DNA of 64,000 nucleotides from Bacteroidales bacterium. Its GTDB lineage: Bacteria; Bacteroidota; Bacteroidia; Bacteroidales; UBA932. A model generated the notes under the pieces. It did no database searches and was not told the origin of the DNA. It saw nothing but the letters and a program-made list of their open reading frames with translations. Of this stretch, positions 1 through 8,356 are shown in pieces (the first letter of the stretch is position 1; each line of letters opens with the position of its first letter). Both the position numbers and the translations under genes were made by a program. Where the stretch lies: NCBI GenBank assembly GCA_017519185.1, contig JAFWSX010000013.1, positions 1-64,000 of the forward strand, in the 5' to 3' direction.

Positions 1-86
1 AATCTTTCCTGCCGGCCTTGAACGGTATTATTGATTGGGCTTTGACAAACAGAGATGCTCTGGCTCCGCATGGCCGCCGTGAATAA
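1..86 (+). CDS. C-terminal end of an unidentified protein (partial)
   Basis: An open frame enters the window at base 3 and ends at TAA 84-86, giving 27 residues rich in hydrophobic and charged positions and ending in GRRE. It is too short to assign to a family. It could be a chance frame, since nothing upstream is visible. Confidence 0.25.
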   Translation, partial: SFLPALNGIIDWALTNRDALAPHGRRE

Positions 87-89
87 TAT

Positions 90-111
90 CAAATAAATTC
101 CAATTTATTTG
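90..111. repeat. AT-rich 22-bp palindrome
   Basis: Two perfect 10-base arms (CAAATAAATT and its complement) flank a CC centre, 3 bases after the stop of the partial frame. It may be a weak terminator for that frame. There is no GC-rich stem, so this role is uncertain. Confidence 0.5.
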
Positions 112-220
112 TCTCACTCCGCATCATCTTGATAGATAACAAGTAGCCCCAGAGTATCGGTGCAGAGGGAAAGGCTGAGAAGTGACCAAAAAGTGACCAA
201 ATCTGGGGGATACAAAAAAG

Positions 221-264
221 AAGACTTTGTATAGTGCTTGAAAATCAGCAACTTACAAAGTCTT
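221..264. repeat. 11-bp inverted repeat beside tRNA-Leu (possible attachment-site scar)
   Basis: AAGACTTTGTA at 221-231 is repeated as its exact complement at 254-264, with a 22-base spacer, immediately beyond the 3' end of the tRNA-Leu gene. Just outside it (about 180-200) is a direct repeat of AAGTGACCAA. tRNA 3' ends are common targets of tyrosine integrases, so an att site or excision scar is plausible. No integrase gene is in the window. A tRNA transcript terminator is the alternative. The rest of 112-269 shows nothing else I can name. Confidence 0.4.
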
Positions 265-269
265 TCCTG

Positions 270-354
270 TACCCGGAGCCGGGGTCGAACCGGCACAGCC
301 ATTACAGCCACTGGTGTTTGAGACCAGCGCGTCTACCGATTCCGCCATCCGGGC
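270..354 (-). tRNA. tRNA-Leu (anticodon CAA)
   Basis: Read on the minus strand this folds as a class II tRNA with a long variable arm. The acceptor arms are GCCCGGA and TCCGGGT (G1-U72 wobble), the T-arm has GGTTCGACCCC, and the anticodon stem CTGGT/ACCAG encloses a 7-base loop with CAA in the middle. It therefore reads UUG codons. The discriminator is A, as expected for leucine, and the 3' CCA is not encoded. Confidence 0.95.
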
Positions 355-423
355 GTCAGGCGACAGTATTTGCGCTGTCAACAGACTGCAAAAGTAGCAA
401 TATCTTTGATAAATCAAAAGTGT

Positions 424-431
424 TATATTTG
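424..431 (+). promoter_or_regulatory. Bacteroidota -7 element for the GH27 gene
   Basis: TATATTTG fits the TAnnTTTG consensus of the primary sigma factor and lies 18 bases before the start codon. A second match, TATCTTTG, lies at 401-408. No clear -33 TTTG at 19-base spacing was found. Confidence 0.5.
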
Positions 432-449
432 TAATAATAACTCCCTGAC

Positions 450-1814
450 ATGAAAAAGATTTCAGTTCTTATTGCAGCAATGGCACTGGCAGTGCTGGCT
501 GCCTGCACCCCCAAGACAGTAGAGATTCAACAATTCGGCGATTTCCGCGACTGGAGTCCGACACCCCCGATGGGATGGAACAGCTGGGACTGCTACGGCC
601 CGACCGTCGTGGAAAGCGAAGTCAAGGCCAATGCCGACTATATGGCAGAAAACCTGGCTGAATATGGCTGGGAGTATGTAGTGGTGGACATCCGCTGGTT
701 CGTGGAGAACGACAAGGCCGGCGGCTACAACCAGACAGACCCCCGCTATGTGATTGACGAATGGGGCCGCTATCAGCCCGCAGTCAACCGTTTCCCTTCA
801 GCCGCGGACGGCAAAGGCTTCAAGGAGCTTGCTGACTATATCCACGGCAAGGGCCTGAAGTTCGGTATCCACATTATGCGCGGCATTCCCCGCATAGCAG
901 TAGACGCCAAGATGCCGGTCAAAGGCACGAATGGCATCACCGCCGACCAGATATACAACACAGAACATCTCTGCGCGTGGCTTCGCGACAACTACACCGT
1001 TGACGCCACCAAGCCCGGTGCGCAGGAATACTACAACTCAATCTTCGACCTTTATGCCAGCTGGGGCGTAGACTACATCAAGATTGACGACCTGTCAGCC
1101 CCCTTCTACCACGAGGACGAAATAGATATGATCCGCAAGGCCATCGACCAGTGCGGCCGCCCCATCGTGCTCAGTACGTCTCCTGGAGCGACTCCGGTCG
1201 CAGCAGCCCAGCACGTCAGCACCCACGCCAACCTCTGGCGTATGGTCAATGACGTATGGGACATCTGGAGGGACGTAACCCATCTGATGAGAGTAGCCAA
1301 GGACTGGTATCCCTACATTGGCGACGGCACCTGGCCCGACTGCGATATGATTCCGCTCGGACACATCTCCATCCGCGGAGAGAGGGGAGCGGAGCGCGAC
1401 ACCCGTCTCACAAAGGATGAGCAGTACAGCCTGATGACCTTCTTCACCATCTTCCGCAGCCCCCTGATGTTCGGTGGAGATCTGCCGAGCAACGATGAGT
1501 TCACGCTCTCGCTGCTGACAAACGAGGAGGTTCTGAAGATGCATCGCGAAGGCTCCGGCGTGCACGAGGTGTCTGACGAGAACGGCATCCTGGCCGTCAG
1601 CTCGACAAACAGCCGTACCGGCGAGGTCTATCTTGCCGTGTTCAACAAGAACAACGATGAGTCTCCCTTCAGCTTCAGCCTCGAAGATGCTCTCGCCCTC
1701 AAGGGTGCGCACAAGGTTGTGACGATGTGGGACGGACAGAAGGTAGGCAAGGTGCGCGAACTTTCCGGCACCTTGCGTCCCCACGCCTGCACCCTTTACA
1801 AGATCAGCAAGTAG
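450..1814 (+). CDS. GH27-family alpha-galactosidase-like lipoprotein
   Basis: This 454-residue protein has a lipoprotein signal with lipobox LAAC (Cys19), so it should be anchored in the envelope. The mature part opens with PPMGWNSWDCYG, the signature start of the GH27/GH36 TIM barrel. VDYIKIDDL near residue 213 carries the expected nucleophilic Asp. Charged and aromatic motifs such as DVWDIWRD follow, and a C-terminal beta-sandwich-like region ends the protein. GH27 enzymes remove terminal alpha-galactosyl or alpha-N-acetylgalactosaminyl residues, but the exact substrate cannot be read here. It converges with the GH29 gene, only 3 bases separating the two stops, and no SusC/SusD pair is nearby. 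Family assignment is firm, specificity is not. Confidence 0.9.
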   Translation: MKKISVLIAAMALAVLAACTPKTVEIQQFGDFRDWSPTPPMGWNSWDCYGPTVVESEVKANADYMAENLAEYGWEYVVVDIRWFVENDKAGGYNQTDPRYVIDEWGRYQPAVNRFPSAADGKGFKELADYIHGKGLKFGIHIMRGIPRIAVDAKMPVKGTNGITADQIYNTEHLCAWLRDNYTVDATKPGAQEYYNSIFDLYASWGVDYIKIDDLSAPFYHEDEIDMIRKAIDQCGRPIVLSTSPGATPVAAAQHVSTHANLWRMVNDVWDIWRDVTHLMRVAKDWYPYIGDGTWPDCDMIPLGHISIRGERGAERDTRLTKDEQYSLMTFFTIFRSPLMFGGDLPSNDEFTLSLLTNEEVLKMHREGSGVHEVSDENGILAVSSTNSRTGEVYLAVFNKNNDESPFSFSLEDALALKGAHKVVTMWDGQKVGKVRELSGTLRPHACTLYKISK

Positions 1815-1817
1815 CGC

Positions 1818-3467
1818 TTATTTTAAAACCACTTTGTAAACTACGGCTTCCTCAGAGGGAATGTCGGTGGGACAGGCAATCGCGAGATTGTCCTTGTTCT
1901 GGATCCATTTGACCTCCTTGTCACTGCCGAGAAGGGTTATGCTCTTGATTTTGCGGCTGTTCTGGGCCGTCTTCGAGCCTAGAGCCTTGACCGTGATGTC
2001 CTCTTCCGGAACGCCAAGCAAGGTTACGTAGAGCACCTTGTCTCCCTTCTTGTTGAATCGGATGTCCTTGGCAGTGTATTTCAGGCGGCCTTCGTTGAAT
2101 CCCTGGGCATTGATGGGGTTTGCTGTGTCGGTGGCCGGTCCTTCTCCGTAGATGACCCACGGACGGGTGTCATAGATGCTTTCAGAATTGATCTTCATCC
2201 AGTGGCCGATCTGTGTCACGATGCGTATCTCGGTGGGGTCCGGGGTGCCGTCTCCGCGCAGAGGAACGCTCAGCAGAAGGTTGCCGTTCTTTGAAACGAC
2301 ATCCACCAGCATAGAAATGACCTGGGCTGAGGTCTTGTAGCGGTCTTCATAATAGACGTGCTTGTTGTAGTGCCACTCGCCAATGCAGGTGCAGGTCTGC
2401 CAGGGCAGGTCCTGGATGGCATCGGGAGCTCCGCGTTCCACATCCCAGAGCAGGGTCTTTTTCTGCCAGTCGGTCAGCACCTTGCCGGTGAAGACTATCT
2501 GGCTCTCGCCCCCATTTCGCTCAGCGCTCTTGTTGTAGCCGTGCGCAAGAATCTTAAGGCCTGCGTCGCTGACGGGCCAGAGCGGAAGGTAGGTGTCGTC
2601 GAAGTATACGATATCAGGGTTATAATCGTTAATGAGTTGGACGGTGCGATTGTAGATCTTGTCGCAGAATGCTTGGTCGGGAGTGGTGACTAGGTCCTCC
2701 TCCCAGTCCCAGGAGCGGTTGTTCTTGCTCAGGGGATGGCGTTGCTCGTAGAGTTCCTGCGGGTCGAGGCCTTCCCACCAGGTGCCCACGCCGTCTTCCT
2801 TGTTTAGCACGCCGTCATAAGGCACACCGGCGAGCGGGCCCTTGGTGTCGGCTCCGCGAGAAGTCTCATACCATACCCAGGCGTGCGCTGCGTGCACGCT
2901 CACTCCAAGTCTCAGACCGTATTTGCGGCAAGCCTCTGCCCAACCGCCTACGATGTCCTTTTCCGGTCCCAGAGCCACCGAGTTCCAACTTTGGTATTTG
3001 CTGTCATAGAGGTCGAAGTTGTCGTGGTGATTGGCAAGGGTGAAGAAATAGCGGGCTCCGACTTCCTTGTAGAACTTGATCAGGGCATCCGGGTCCCAGT
3101 TCTCGGCTTTCCACTCGTGGATCCAGTCCTTGAAGCCCCAGCGGCTGGGGTGGTCGCGGGCATCGATGTTGTATTGATACTGGCCATTGCCCTCTATATA
3201 CATATTTCTCGCATACCAGTCGCCGTCCTCAGGTTCGCATTGAGGGCCCCAGTGGGCCCAGATTCCGAACTTTGCATCGCGGAACCATTCGGGGCATTCC
3301 CAGGCGGAGAGGCTCTCGACAGTGGGCTGCCACTTACCAGGGGCGATGGCCTCCTTGGAAGTCTCGACTATCACTCTGAATTCAGGGTTCGGGTCGGAGT
3401 TGCGGTTCTGGGCAAAGGATGTCAAACAGCACAGAATAAGAATAAGTGACAGTGTTAGTTTTTTCAT
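1818..3467 (-). CDS. GH29-family alpha-L-fucosidase, secreted
   Basis: I start at the ATG at 3467 because it opens a clear signal peptide (MKKLTLSL...SFAQ); an ORF 30 codons longer would not. The protein of about 549 residues has the GH29 opening WFRDAKFGIWAHWG, then HHDNFDLYDSKY and the strand DIVYFDDTYLP, which holds the likely nucleophilic Asp. The C-terminal part, with many beta-type segments, fits the usual beta-sandwich. GH29 enzymes release alpha-L-fucose from glycans by a retaining mechanism. It follows the phosphoesterase and carboxylesterase genes on the same strand, separated from them by a hairpin-rich 123-base gap. Confidence 0.92.
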   Translation of the reverse strand: MKKLTLSLILILCCLTSFAQNRNSDPNPEFRVIVETSKEAIAPGKWQPTVESLSAWECPEWFRDAKFGIWAHWGPQCEPEDGDWYARNMYIEGNGQYQYNIDARDHPSRWGFKDWIHEWKAENWDPDALIKFYKEVGARYFFTLANHHDNFDLYDSKYQSWNSVALGPEKDIVGGWAEACRKYGLRLGVSVHAAHAWVWYETSRGADTKGPLAGVPYDGVLNKEDGVGTWWEGLDPQELYEQRHPLSKNNRSWDWEEDLVTTPDQAFCDKIYNRTVQLINDYNPDIVYFDDTYLPLWPVSDAGLKILAHGYNKSAERNGGESQIVFTGKVLTDWQKKTLLWDVERGAPDAIQDLPWQTCTCIGEWHYNKHVYYEDRYKTSAQVISMLVDVVSKNGNLLLSVPLRGDGTPDPTEIRIVTQIGHWMKINSESIYDTRPWVIYGEGPATDTANPINAQGFNEGRLKYTAKDIRFNKKGDKVLYVTLLGVPEEDITVKALGSKTAQNSRKIKSITLLGSDKEVKWIQNKDNLAIACPTDIPSEEAVVYKVVLK

Positions 3468-3495
3468 AGATGAAATAATGTGCAATATGGTGATT

Positions 3496-3573
3496 GTAGT
3501 GGTCCAAAAATTTGCAGGGTACCCGCAAAAAAGGCCTTTTTTGAAGGTAGTGTCCACTTATTTGGACCACTAC
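3496..3573. repeat. Nested palindromes between two glycan-enzyme genes
   Basis: A 13-base perfect inverted repeat (GTAGTGGTCCAAA at 3496-3508 and its complement at 3561-3573) encloses TTTGC-A-GGGTACCC-GCAAA and a 16-base palindrome AAAAAAGGCCTTTTTT at 3527-3542. It fills most of the gap upstream of the fucosidase gene. It could be a terminator between two transcription units, an mRNA processing structure, or a very small repeat element. Confidence 0.7.
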
Positions 3574-3590
3574 CAGCACTTGCTGCTATT

Positions 3591-4919
3591 TTATCTCGGA
3601 GCGAAAGTATGAGCCTCTTTTACGCTGCCGTCGGCCAGGTTGTGCACGGTGACGGTGAGCTTGCCGTCGGCAACCTTTCCCTCGATGACGGTGGCGTGGC
3701 CGCTGCCTCGCAGGCTCGGGCCTCCGCCTACCATATGCGCCCAGGTCCTGTCGCCGTCAGGCTCGTCGAAGCGGTAGCGGTGCTGGTGGGCCGTGACAAC
3801 TAGTTGGCAACGGGCCTTGGCGAGCAGCGGTCCCCACATATTGGCGCAGGTGCGCTGCCAGCTTGCGAAATTGCCGCGATAATCGGGAGAAACGTCGGCG
3901 GGAGCGAGGTCTCCCGGATTTGCCTTGGGATCGGGGTCGAACAGCGGAATGTGGCAGAAAGCGACCAGATAAGGTGCGGAAGCAATCTCTTTCTGGCTCA
4001 GAGCGTCCTTGAGCCATTCTGTCTGGGCTTCGCGGTAGGAGGCGCTGTTGAACAGGCCTGCAAAGATCGGATTGGTGTCCTGCTTGTCCTCGGCGGTGTC
4101 AAGGCCTATCATAGCGATGTCTCCCATCCTTACTGCGAAGTTACGGCCCAGGTCCCAGTCGCGGGAGGCGCGCTCCTCGGGCTGCCGGAACATCCACACG
4201 CGCTCCAGATGGCGGTTGGCGAGGCCTCTCGAGTCGTGATTGCCGCTGCAGAACATATAGGGAATCTCAGCCGCATAGTCCTTGCGCTCTATGTCGGGAT
4301 TGAGGAAGATGTTGACCAGGCTGTCGATCTCCTCTTCGCAGTTGGTGGCGTCACCGTTCCAGACCACGCAGGAAGGAGCCAACGCAGCCACTTTATCCAT
4401 AGCCGCTGTGATGACGTCCCAGTGGGCGTGGGTGTCGTTGATGACGCAGAAATGCGATGCGGCGCCCTTGCCGGCGGTGGTGAAACTGTAGATGCGAGGG
4501 TCCTCCTCGTTGCCGGTGACGGTCATATCATAGCCGCCCTTGTAGGATATACGGTCAGCCCCGATGGTGTACCAGTATTTCGTTGCGGGCTTCAGGCCGG
4601 TCAGGCGTATCAGCATCACGTGCTCGTTCATATCGGTGACGCGGAAACCGCCGCATTTGACAGTGACGGCATCGCTCATATCAGGCCGGGCGCTGTATCG
4701 GACATAGCCGTTGGCCATATCCGACACAGCGAAAGCAACTCCCATCGAAGTTTCGGCATAGTTCTGAAGCATCGGTGCCGAAACAATCAGTTTTCCGCTT
4801 CCGGCCTCGTCGGCAGCTGCGCCGATAGCTTCCAATTTCTCACTGGCTCTTGCCACATCCGGCAGAGCTGCCGCAGCCGCCAGAGCAGCGGTGCGTTTCA
4901 AGAAATCCCTGCGATTCAT
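3591..4919 (-). CDS. Calcineurin-like metallophosphoesterase with Tat-type signal
   Basis: The 442-residue protein begins MNRRDFLKR followed by an Ala-rich stretch, a twin-arginine type export signal. An N-terminal Fn3-like region (LKPATKYWYTIG, about 95-115) resembles the front domain of purple acid phosphatases. The catalytic part has the metal-binding blocks DTHAHWD, VVWNGDATN, GNHDSRG, FCHIPLF and TAHQHRYRF. The last block departs slightly from the usual GHxH. It probably hydrolyses a phosphomonoester or phosphodiester in the periplasm with a two-metal centre; the substrate is unknown. The gene sits 18 bases after the carboxylesterase and likely shares its transcript. Confidence 0.85.
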   Translation of the reverse strand: MNRRDFLKRTAALAAAAALPDVARASEKLEAIGAAADEAGSGKLIVSAPMLQNYAETSMGVAFAVSDMANGYVRYSARPDMSDAVTVKCGGFRVTDMNEHVMLIRLTGLKPATKYWYTIGADRISYKGGYDMTVTGNEEDPRIYSFTTAGKGAASHFCVINDTHAHWDVITAAMDKVAALAPSCVVWNGDATNCEEEIDSLVNIFLNPDIERKDYAAEIPYMFCSGNHDSRGLANRHLERVWMFRQPEERASRDWDLGRNFAVRMGDIAMIGLDTAEDKQDTNPIFAGLFNSASYREAQTEWLKDALSQKEIASAPYLVAFCHIPLFDPDPKANPGDLAPADVSPDYRGNFASWQRTCANMWGPLLAKARCQLVVTAHQHRYRFDEPDGDRTWAHMVGGGPSLRGSGHATVIEGKVADGKLTVTVHNLADGSVKEAHTFAPR

Positions 4920-4937
4920 AGGCAGACAGTAGTGTTT

Positions 4938-6563
4938 TTACTGAGCCATCAGAGTCTCGAGGACGGTGCGGCATTCGCGGTCAGGATCGTTCTTGACCTC
5001 GCAGACATCGTTGAGCACCATCACTTCTCCGTTTTCTGCAGTGTATTTCGGCCAGGCCGGGAGAGACTTGCAGTTCGGGTCGCCCGTGCGCATAAATGCG
5101 AGCAGAGCGTCGGCCATCTTGTCTGACAGTGCCATAGGCCTCGGGCCGCCGCCGGTATGGGTGATCATCGTGTCGGTGTTGTGCAGCCAGAAGCAGATGT
5201 CCAGGCAGTGGAAGGCACGCATACGGCCGTCGAACAGAGGCGGCTGCCAGCCGAACCAGGCCATATATACCGGAGATTTCTGCTGAAGCTTGGTGTTGGC
5301 AGCGCGGATGACGTTGCTGCGGACTCCGGTCAGCAGCGCCCAGATTTCGATGGGACGGCAGTCGGGGAAGGTCTTGGCGTAGGCTTCGACTATCTGGCGG
5401 GTGTTGGCGCCGTAACGCGAGCTCAGCTGCTGCACTACGCCGTCCATCGTGATGTTTTCAAGCGAAGCGTCGGTGCGGTTGGGGTTGCTCTCCTGGAACA
5501 CCGTGCAGTAGAGCATCGGGATGTCGGGAACGTTAGGGTCGTTGGGGTCGAAGAAGTTGAAAGGAAGGTCGATGCCGTCGGAAACCGGACTGAAGCCGGC
5601 ACGCATTCCTGTCTCAGCTGCCATACGGCGGGAAGCGCGGTTCGCAAGGGCGTAATAGTCTTCCCAGGGCATCTCCTGCAGCTTGTCGATCTGCGAGGCC
5701 TTGAGTCCTGCTTCCTTGAGGATGTATTCACCGAGTTTTTCGGCAGAAGCCTTGTCAGCGCCGCGGACGGAGTTGCCAGAGAGGGCTACACCTTTGTGCA
5801 CAAGACCCTTGGCTGCTGGCATTGCAGCGATTATGCTGACTTTGGAACCGCCGCCTGACTGGCCGATGACAGTCACGTTGCCCGGGTCGCCGCCGAAGTT
5901 GGCGATATTGTCGTGTATCCACTGCAGAGCGGCCACGATGTCCAACATTCCGACATTGCCGGAGTGTTTGTATTTCTCACCGCCGACGGCAGCGAAATCA
6001 GAGAAGCCGAAGGCGTTCAGACGGTGGTTGACAGAGCAGAAGACAATGTCGCCATAGCGCGAAAGGTTCTCTCCGCCGTAGCCGTCCTGCTCGATGGCGT
6101 TGCCGCTGGAGAATCCGCCTCCGTGCAGCCAGACGATCACAGGTCTCTTGCCGGCATCTAGATTGGGAGTCCATACGTTCAGGCGGAGGCAGTCTTCGCC
6201 GATGAGGTCATAGTTCCAGTTGTCTACGAGATATGCGGCAGATTCGGGCTCACGGGGATAGCCGACCACCTGGGGAGCAGATTCGGCGTAGTTGTAGGCG
6301 TTGCGTATGCCGTCCCAGGGCTCTGGTTTCTGGGGAGGCATGAAGCGGTTCTTGCCGCTGGTCGGAGCACCGTAGGGAATGCCTTTGAACTGATAGATGC
6401 CGTCGAGGATATATCCCCGGACTTTGCCGTATTGGGTCTGTGCGACAGCTATGTCGTCGCCGATGAACAGTCTCTGGCCGTCATTCGCAGCCCCCTTCTG
6501 TGAGGGAGAGCCGCAGGCTGCAGCAGCAAGCACGACGGCTGCAAGAAGCAGAATCTTTTTCAT
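4938..6563 (-). CDS. Type-B carboxylesterase, lipoprotein
   Basis: The 541-residue protein has a lipobox AAAC at Cys17. It shows the carboxylesterase/lipase family order: WLHGGGFSSGN (oxyanion hole), GQSGGGS with the catalytic Ser near residue 236, and a late His in AFHCLDICF. Family members hydrolyse carboxylic esters. In gut Bacteroidota such enzymes often remove acyl decorations from glycans or act on xenobiotics, but no substrate can be inferred here. It is the first gene of a likely three-gene minus-strand group with the phosphoesterase and fucosidase. Confidence 0.88.
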   Translation of the reverse strand: MKKILLLAAVVLAAAACGSPSQKGAANDGQRLFIGDDIAVAQTQYGKVRGYILDGIYQFKGIPYGAPTSGKNRFMPPQKPEPWDGIRNAYNYAESAPQVVGYPREPESAAYLVDNWNYDLIGEDCLRLNVWTPNLDAGKRPVIVWLHGGGFSSGNAIEQDGYGGENLSRYGDIVFCSVNHRLNAFGFSDFAAVGGEKYKHSGNVGMLDIVAALQWIHDNIANFGGDPGNVTVIGQSGGGSKVSIIAAMPAAKGLVHKGVALSGNSVRGADKASAEKLGEYILKEAGLKASQIDKLQEMPWEDYYALANRASRRMAAETGMRAGFSPVSDGIDLPFNFFDPNDPNVPDIPMLYCTVFQESNPNRTDASLENITMDGVVQQLSSRYGANTRQIVEAYAKTFPDCRPIEIWALLTGVRSNVIRAANTKLQQKSPVYMAWFGWQPPLFDGRMRAFHCLDICFWLHNTDTMITHTGGGPRPMALSDKMADALLAFMRTGDPNCKSLPAWPKYTAENGEVMVLNDVCEVKNDPDRECRTVLETLMAQ

Positions 6564-6694
6564 AGTGCAGAGTTTTAGTTTATGATAGAATAACCGTTCC
6601 TAAAGAAGTATCAGTAAATTTAATGAAAAGTGATATTCTTTCTACATTCGTTATGATGTAATTTTGAATAAAAACAAGTTAATTAGCAGCGGGT

Positions 6695-6802
6695 ATGAAA
6701 AGAATACTGACACTTTTCCTCATTAGTATTTCTGCGGCGATGGCGACATCCTGCAGTTATGAATATGTAATGGACGGGTATCTCCGCTGCGAACTTAATT
6801 GA
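6695..6802 (+). CDS. 35-residue putative lipoprotein
   Basis: In the 410-base gap 6564-6973 an ATG at 6695 opens a 35-codon frame with a complete signal-peptide look: MKR, a hydrophobic core, then ATSC as a loose lipobox at about Cys20. The mature part would be only 16 residues with two Cys and three Tyr. TAATTTTG at 6659-6666 is a good -7 element 28 bases upstream. It may be a genuine mini-lipoprotein or the 5' remnant of a longer lipoprotein gene. I recognise nothing else in 6803-6973. Confidence 0.4.
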   Translation: MKRILTLFLISISAAMATSCSYEYVMDGYLRCELN

Positions 6803-6973
6803 ATTGGCTGCTGCTATCTTCGCAAGTCTGTGGAACGTCTTCTTCATGTGCGCGTGTGCGTGCAAACCGAAAAAATACGAAATTTCTTGTAGCGAGGAAA
6901 ACAATCGAAGGCGATACGGGCAATTGCATAATAAAGATATTCTTCTTATATTGAAGAAAATTACGCACATACA

Positions 6974-8350
6974 ATGACTTTTATCATGATTATTGAGCTG
7001 CTGATTGTTCTGGCAGCACTATACGTAGGATCCCGCTACGGATCCCTGGCACTCGGCGCCATCTCCGGCATCGGCTTGGCAATCCTGGTTTTCGGCTTCG
7101 GTCTCAAGCCCGGCACTCCGCCCACCGACGTTATCTACATAATCATCGCAGCCGTTACCTGCGCTGGCACCCTGCAGGCTTCAGGCGGCATGGACTGGAT
7201 GATTCAGATAGCAGAAAAGATGCTGCGCAAGCATCCTGACCACATCACGTTCCTCGGCCCGCTGGTGACATTCTTCCTCACCGTGCTGGTGGGAACCGGC
7301 CACGTGGTATATACCGTGATGCCGATTATCTGCGATATCTCCCTCAAGAAAAATATCCGTCCCGAACGGCCTTGCGGCGTGTCCTCCATCGCATCGCAGG
7401 TGGGTATCACATGCTCGCCCATCGCAGCGGCGGTCGTGGCGTTCGTGACCATCTCCAATGCCAATGGATATATGGTCACCATACCGCAGGTGCTGATGGT
7501 CACCATCCCGGCTTGCCTCTGCGGCCTGATGTGCGCTGCCGCCGCTTCCTTCAAGCGGGGCAAAGATCTTGACAAGGATCACGAATTCCTCAGCCGTAAA
7601 GCCGATGCCGAACAGTACCAATACATGTACGGCAATACAGCCACAACCCTTAATAAGGTTATCACCAAAGAGGCGAAGGCTTCTGTGTTCGTGTTCCTGG
7701 GTTCGCTGCTGGTCATCGTCGGCTTTGCCTTCTGCCAGATGTTCCACACTGCTGGCGGACAGACAGTGGCCGAGGCGATTTCGCTGCCCAAGATGAACAT
7801 CTGCATCCAGATCATCATGTTGATGGCTGCCGCATGCAACATTATGTTCTGCAAGGCCTCTCCCAAGAAAGCAGTGTCCGGCGCTGTTTGGCAGAGCGGA
7901 ATGGTGGCTGTTGTCGCCATCTATGGCATCGCGTGGCTGGCCGATACGTATTTCGGCAATTACATGGATCAGATGAAGGAGATGCTCTCCGGCCTGGTCT
8001 CCAATTATCCCTGGGCCATAGCCTTCGTGTTTTTTGTAGTGTCGGTGCTTATCAATTCACAGGGCGCGGTTGTGGTGGCTATGCTGCCGCTGGCCTATGA
8101 ACTTGGCATCGCCGGACCGGTACTGCTGGGCGTTCTTCCCAGCGTATACGGGTATTTCTTCATTCCCAACTACCCTTCAGACATCGCCACGGTCAACTTT
8201 GACCGCAGCGGCACGACTGTCATCGGAAAATACCTGCTCAACCACAGTTTCATGATGCCGGGCCTGATTTGCGTCGGTGTATCCACCATCATTGGTTACC
8301 TGCTGACCAATGTAGTGTTTGCCGGCTATTTCGCAAGTTTCATTCGCTGA
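6974..8350 (+). CDS. dcuB: Anaerobic C4-dicarboxylate antiporter, DcuA/DcuB family
   Basis: The 458-residue, strongly hydrophobic protein shows the family signatures GTGHVVYTVMPI, NIRPERPCGVSSIASQ and a late FIPNYPSDIATVNFD. About ten or more membrane segments can be seen. DcuA/DcuB proteins exchange fumarate, malate or aspartate for succinate across the inner membrane, which fits an anaerobe making succinate. An alternative start is the Met five codons in (6986). It converges with the porin gene, 6 bases separating them. The choice between DcuA and DcuB from sequence alone is uncertain. Confidence 0.88.
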   Translation: MTFIMIIELLIVLAALYVGSRYGSLALGAISGIGLAILVFGFGLKPGTPPTDVIYIIIAAVTCAGTLQASGGMDWMIQIAEKMLRKHPDHITFLGPLVTFFLTVLVGTGHVVYTVMPIICDISLKKNIRPERPCGVSSIASQVGITCSPIAAAVVAFVTISNANGYMVTIPQVLMVTIPACLCGLMCAAAASFKRGKDLDKDHEFLSRKADAEQYQYMYGNTATTLNKVITKEAKASVFVFLGSLLVIVGFAFCQMFHTAGGQTVAEAISLPKMNICIQIIMLMAAACNIMFCKASPKKAVSGAVWQSGMVAVVAIYGIAWLADTYFGNYMDQMKEMLSGLVSNYPWAIAFVFFVVSVLINSQGAVVVAMLPLAYELGIAGPVLLGVLPSVYGYFFIPNYPSDIATVNFDRSGTTVIGKYLLNHSFMMPGLICVGVSTIIGYLLTNVVFAGYFASFIR

Positions 8351-8356
8351 GTTATA

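Noticed and set aside
3804-5126. A 440-codon open frame antisense to the phosphoesterase and carboxylesterase
   Set aside because: The opposite strand carries clear family motifs; this frame has none.
6683-6970. A 95-codon minus-strand frame between the carboxylesterase and dcuB genes
   Set aside because: It has no signal, no motif and an unlikely composition (many Phe, His and Arg); the plus strand offers a better small frame and a promoter.
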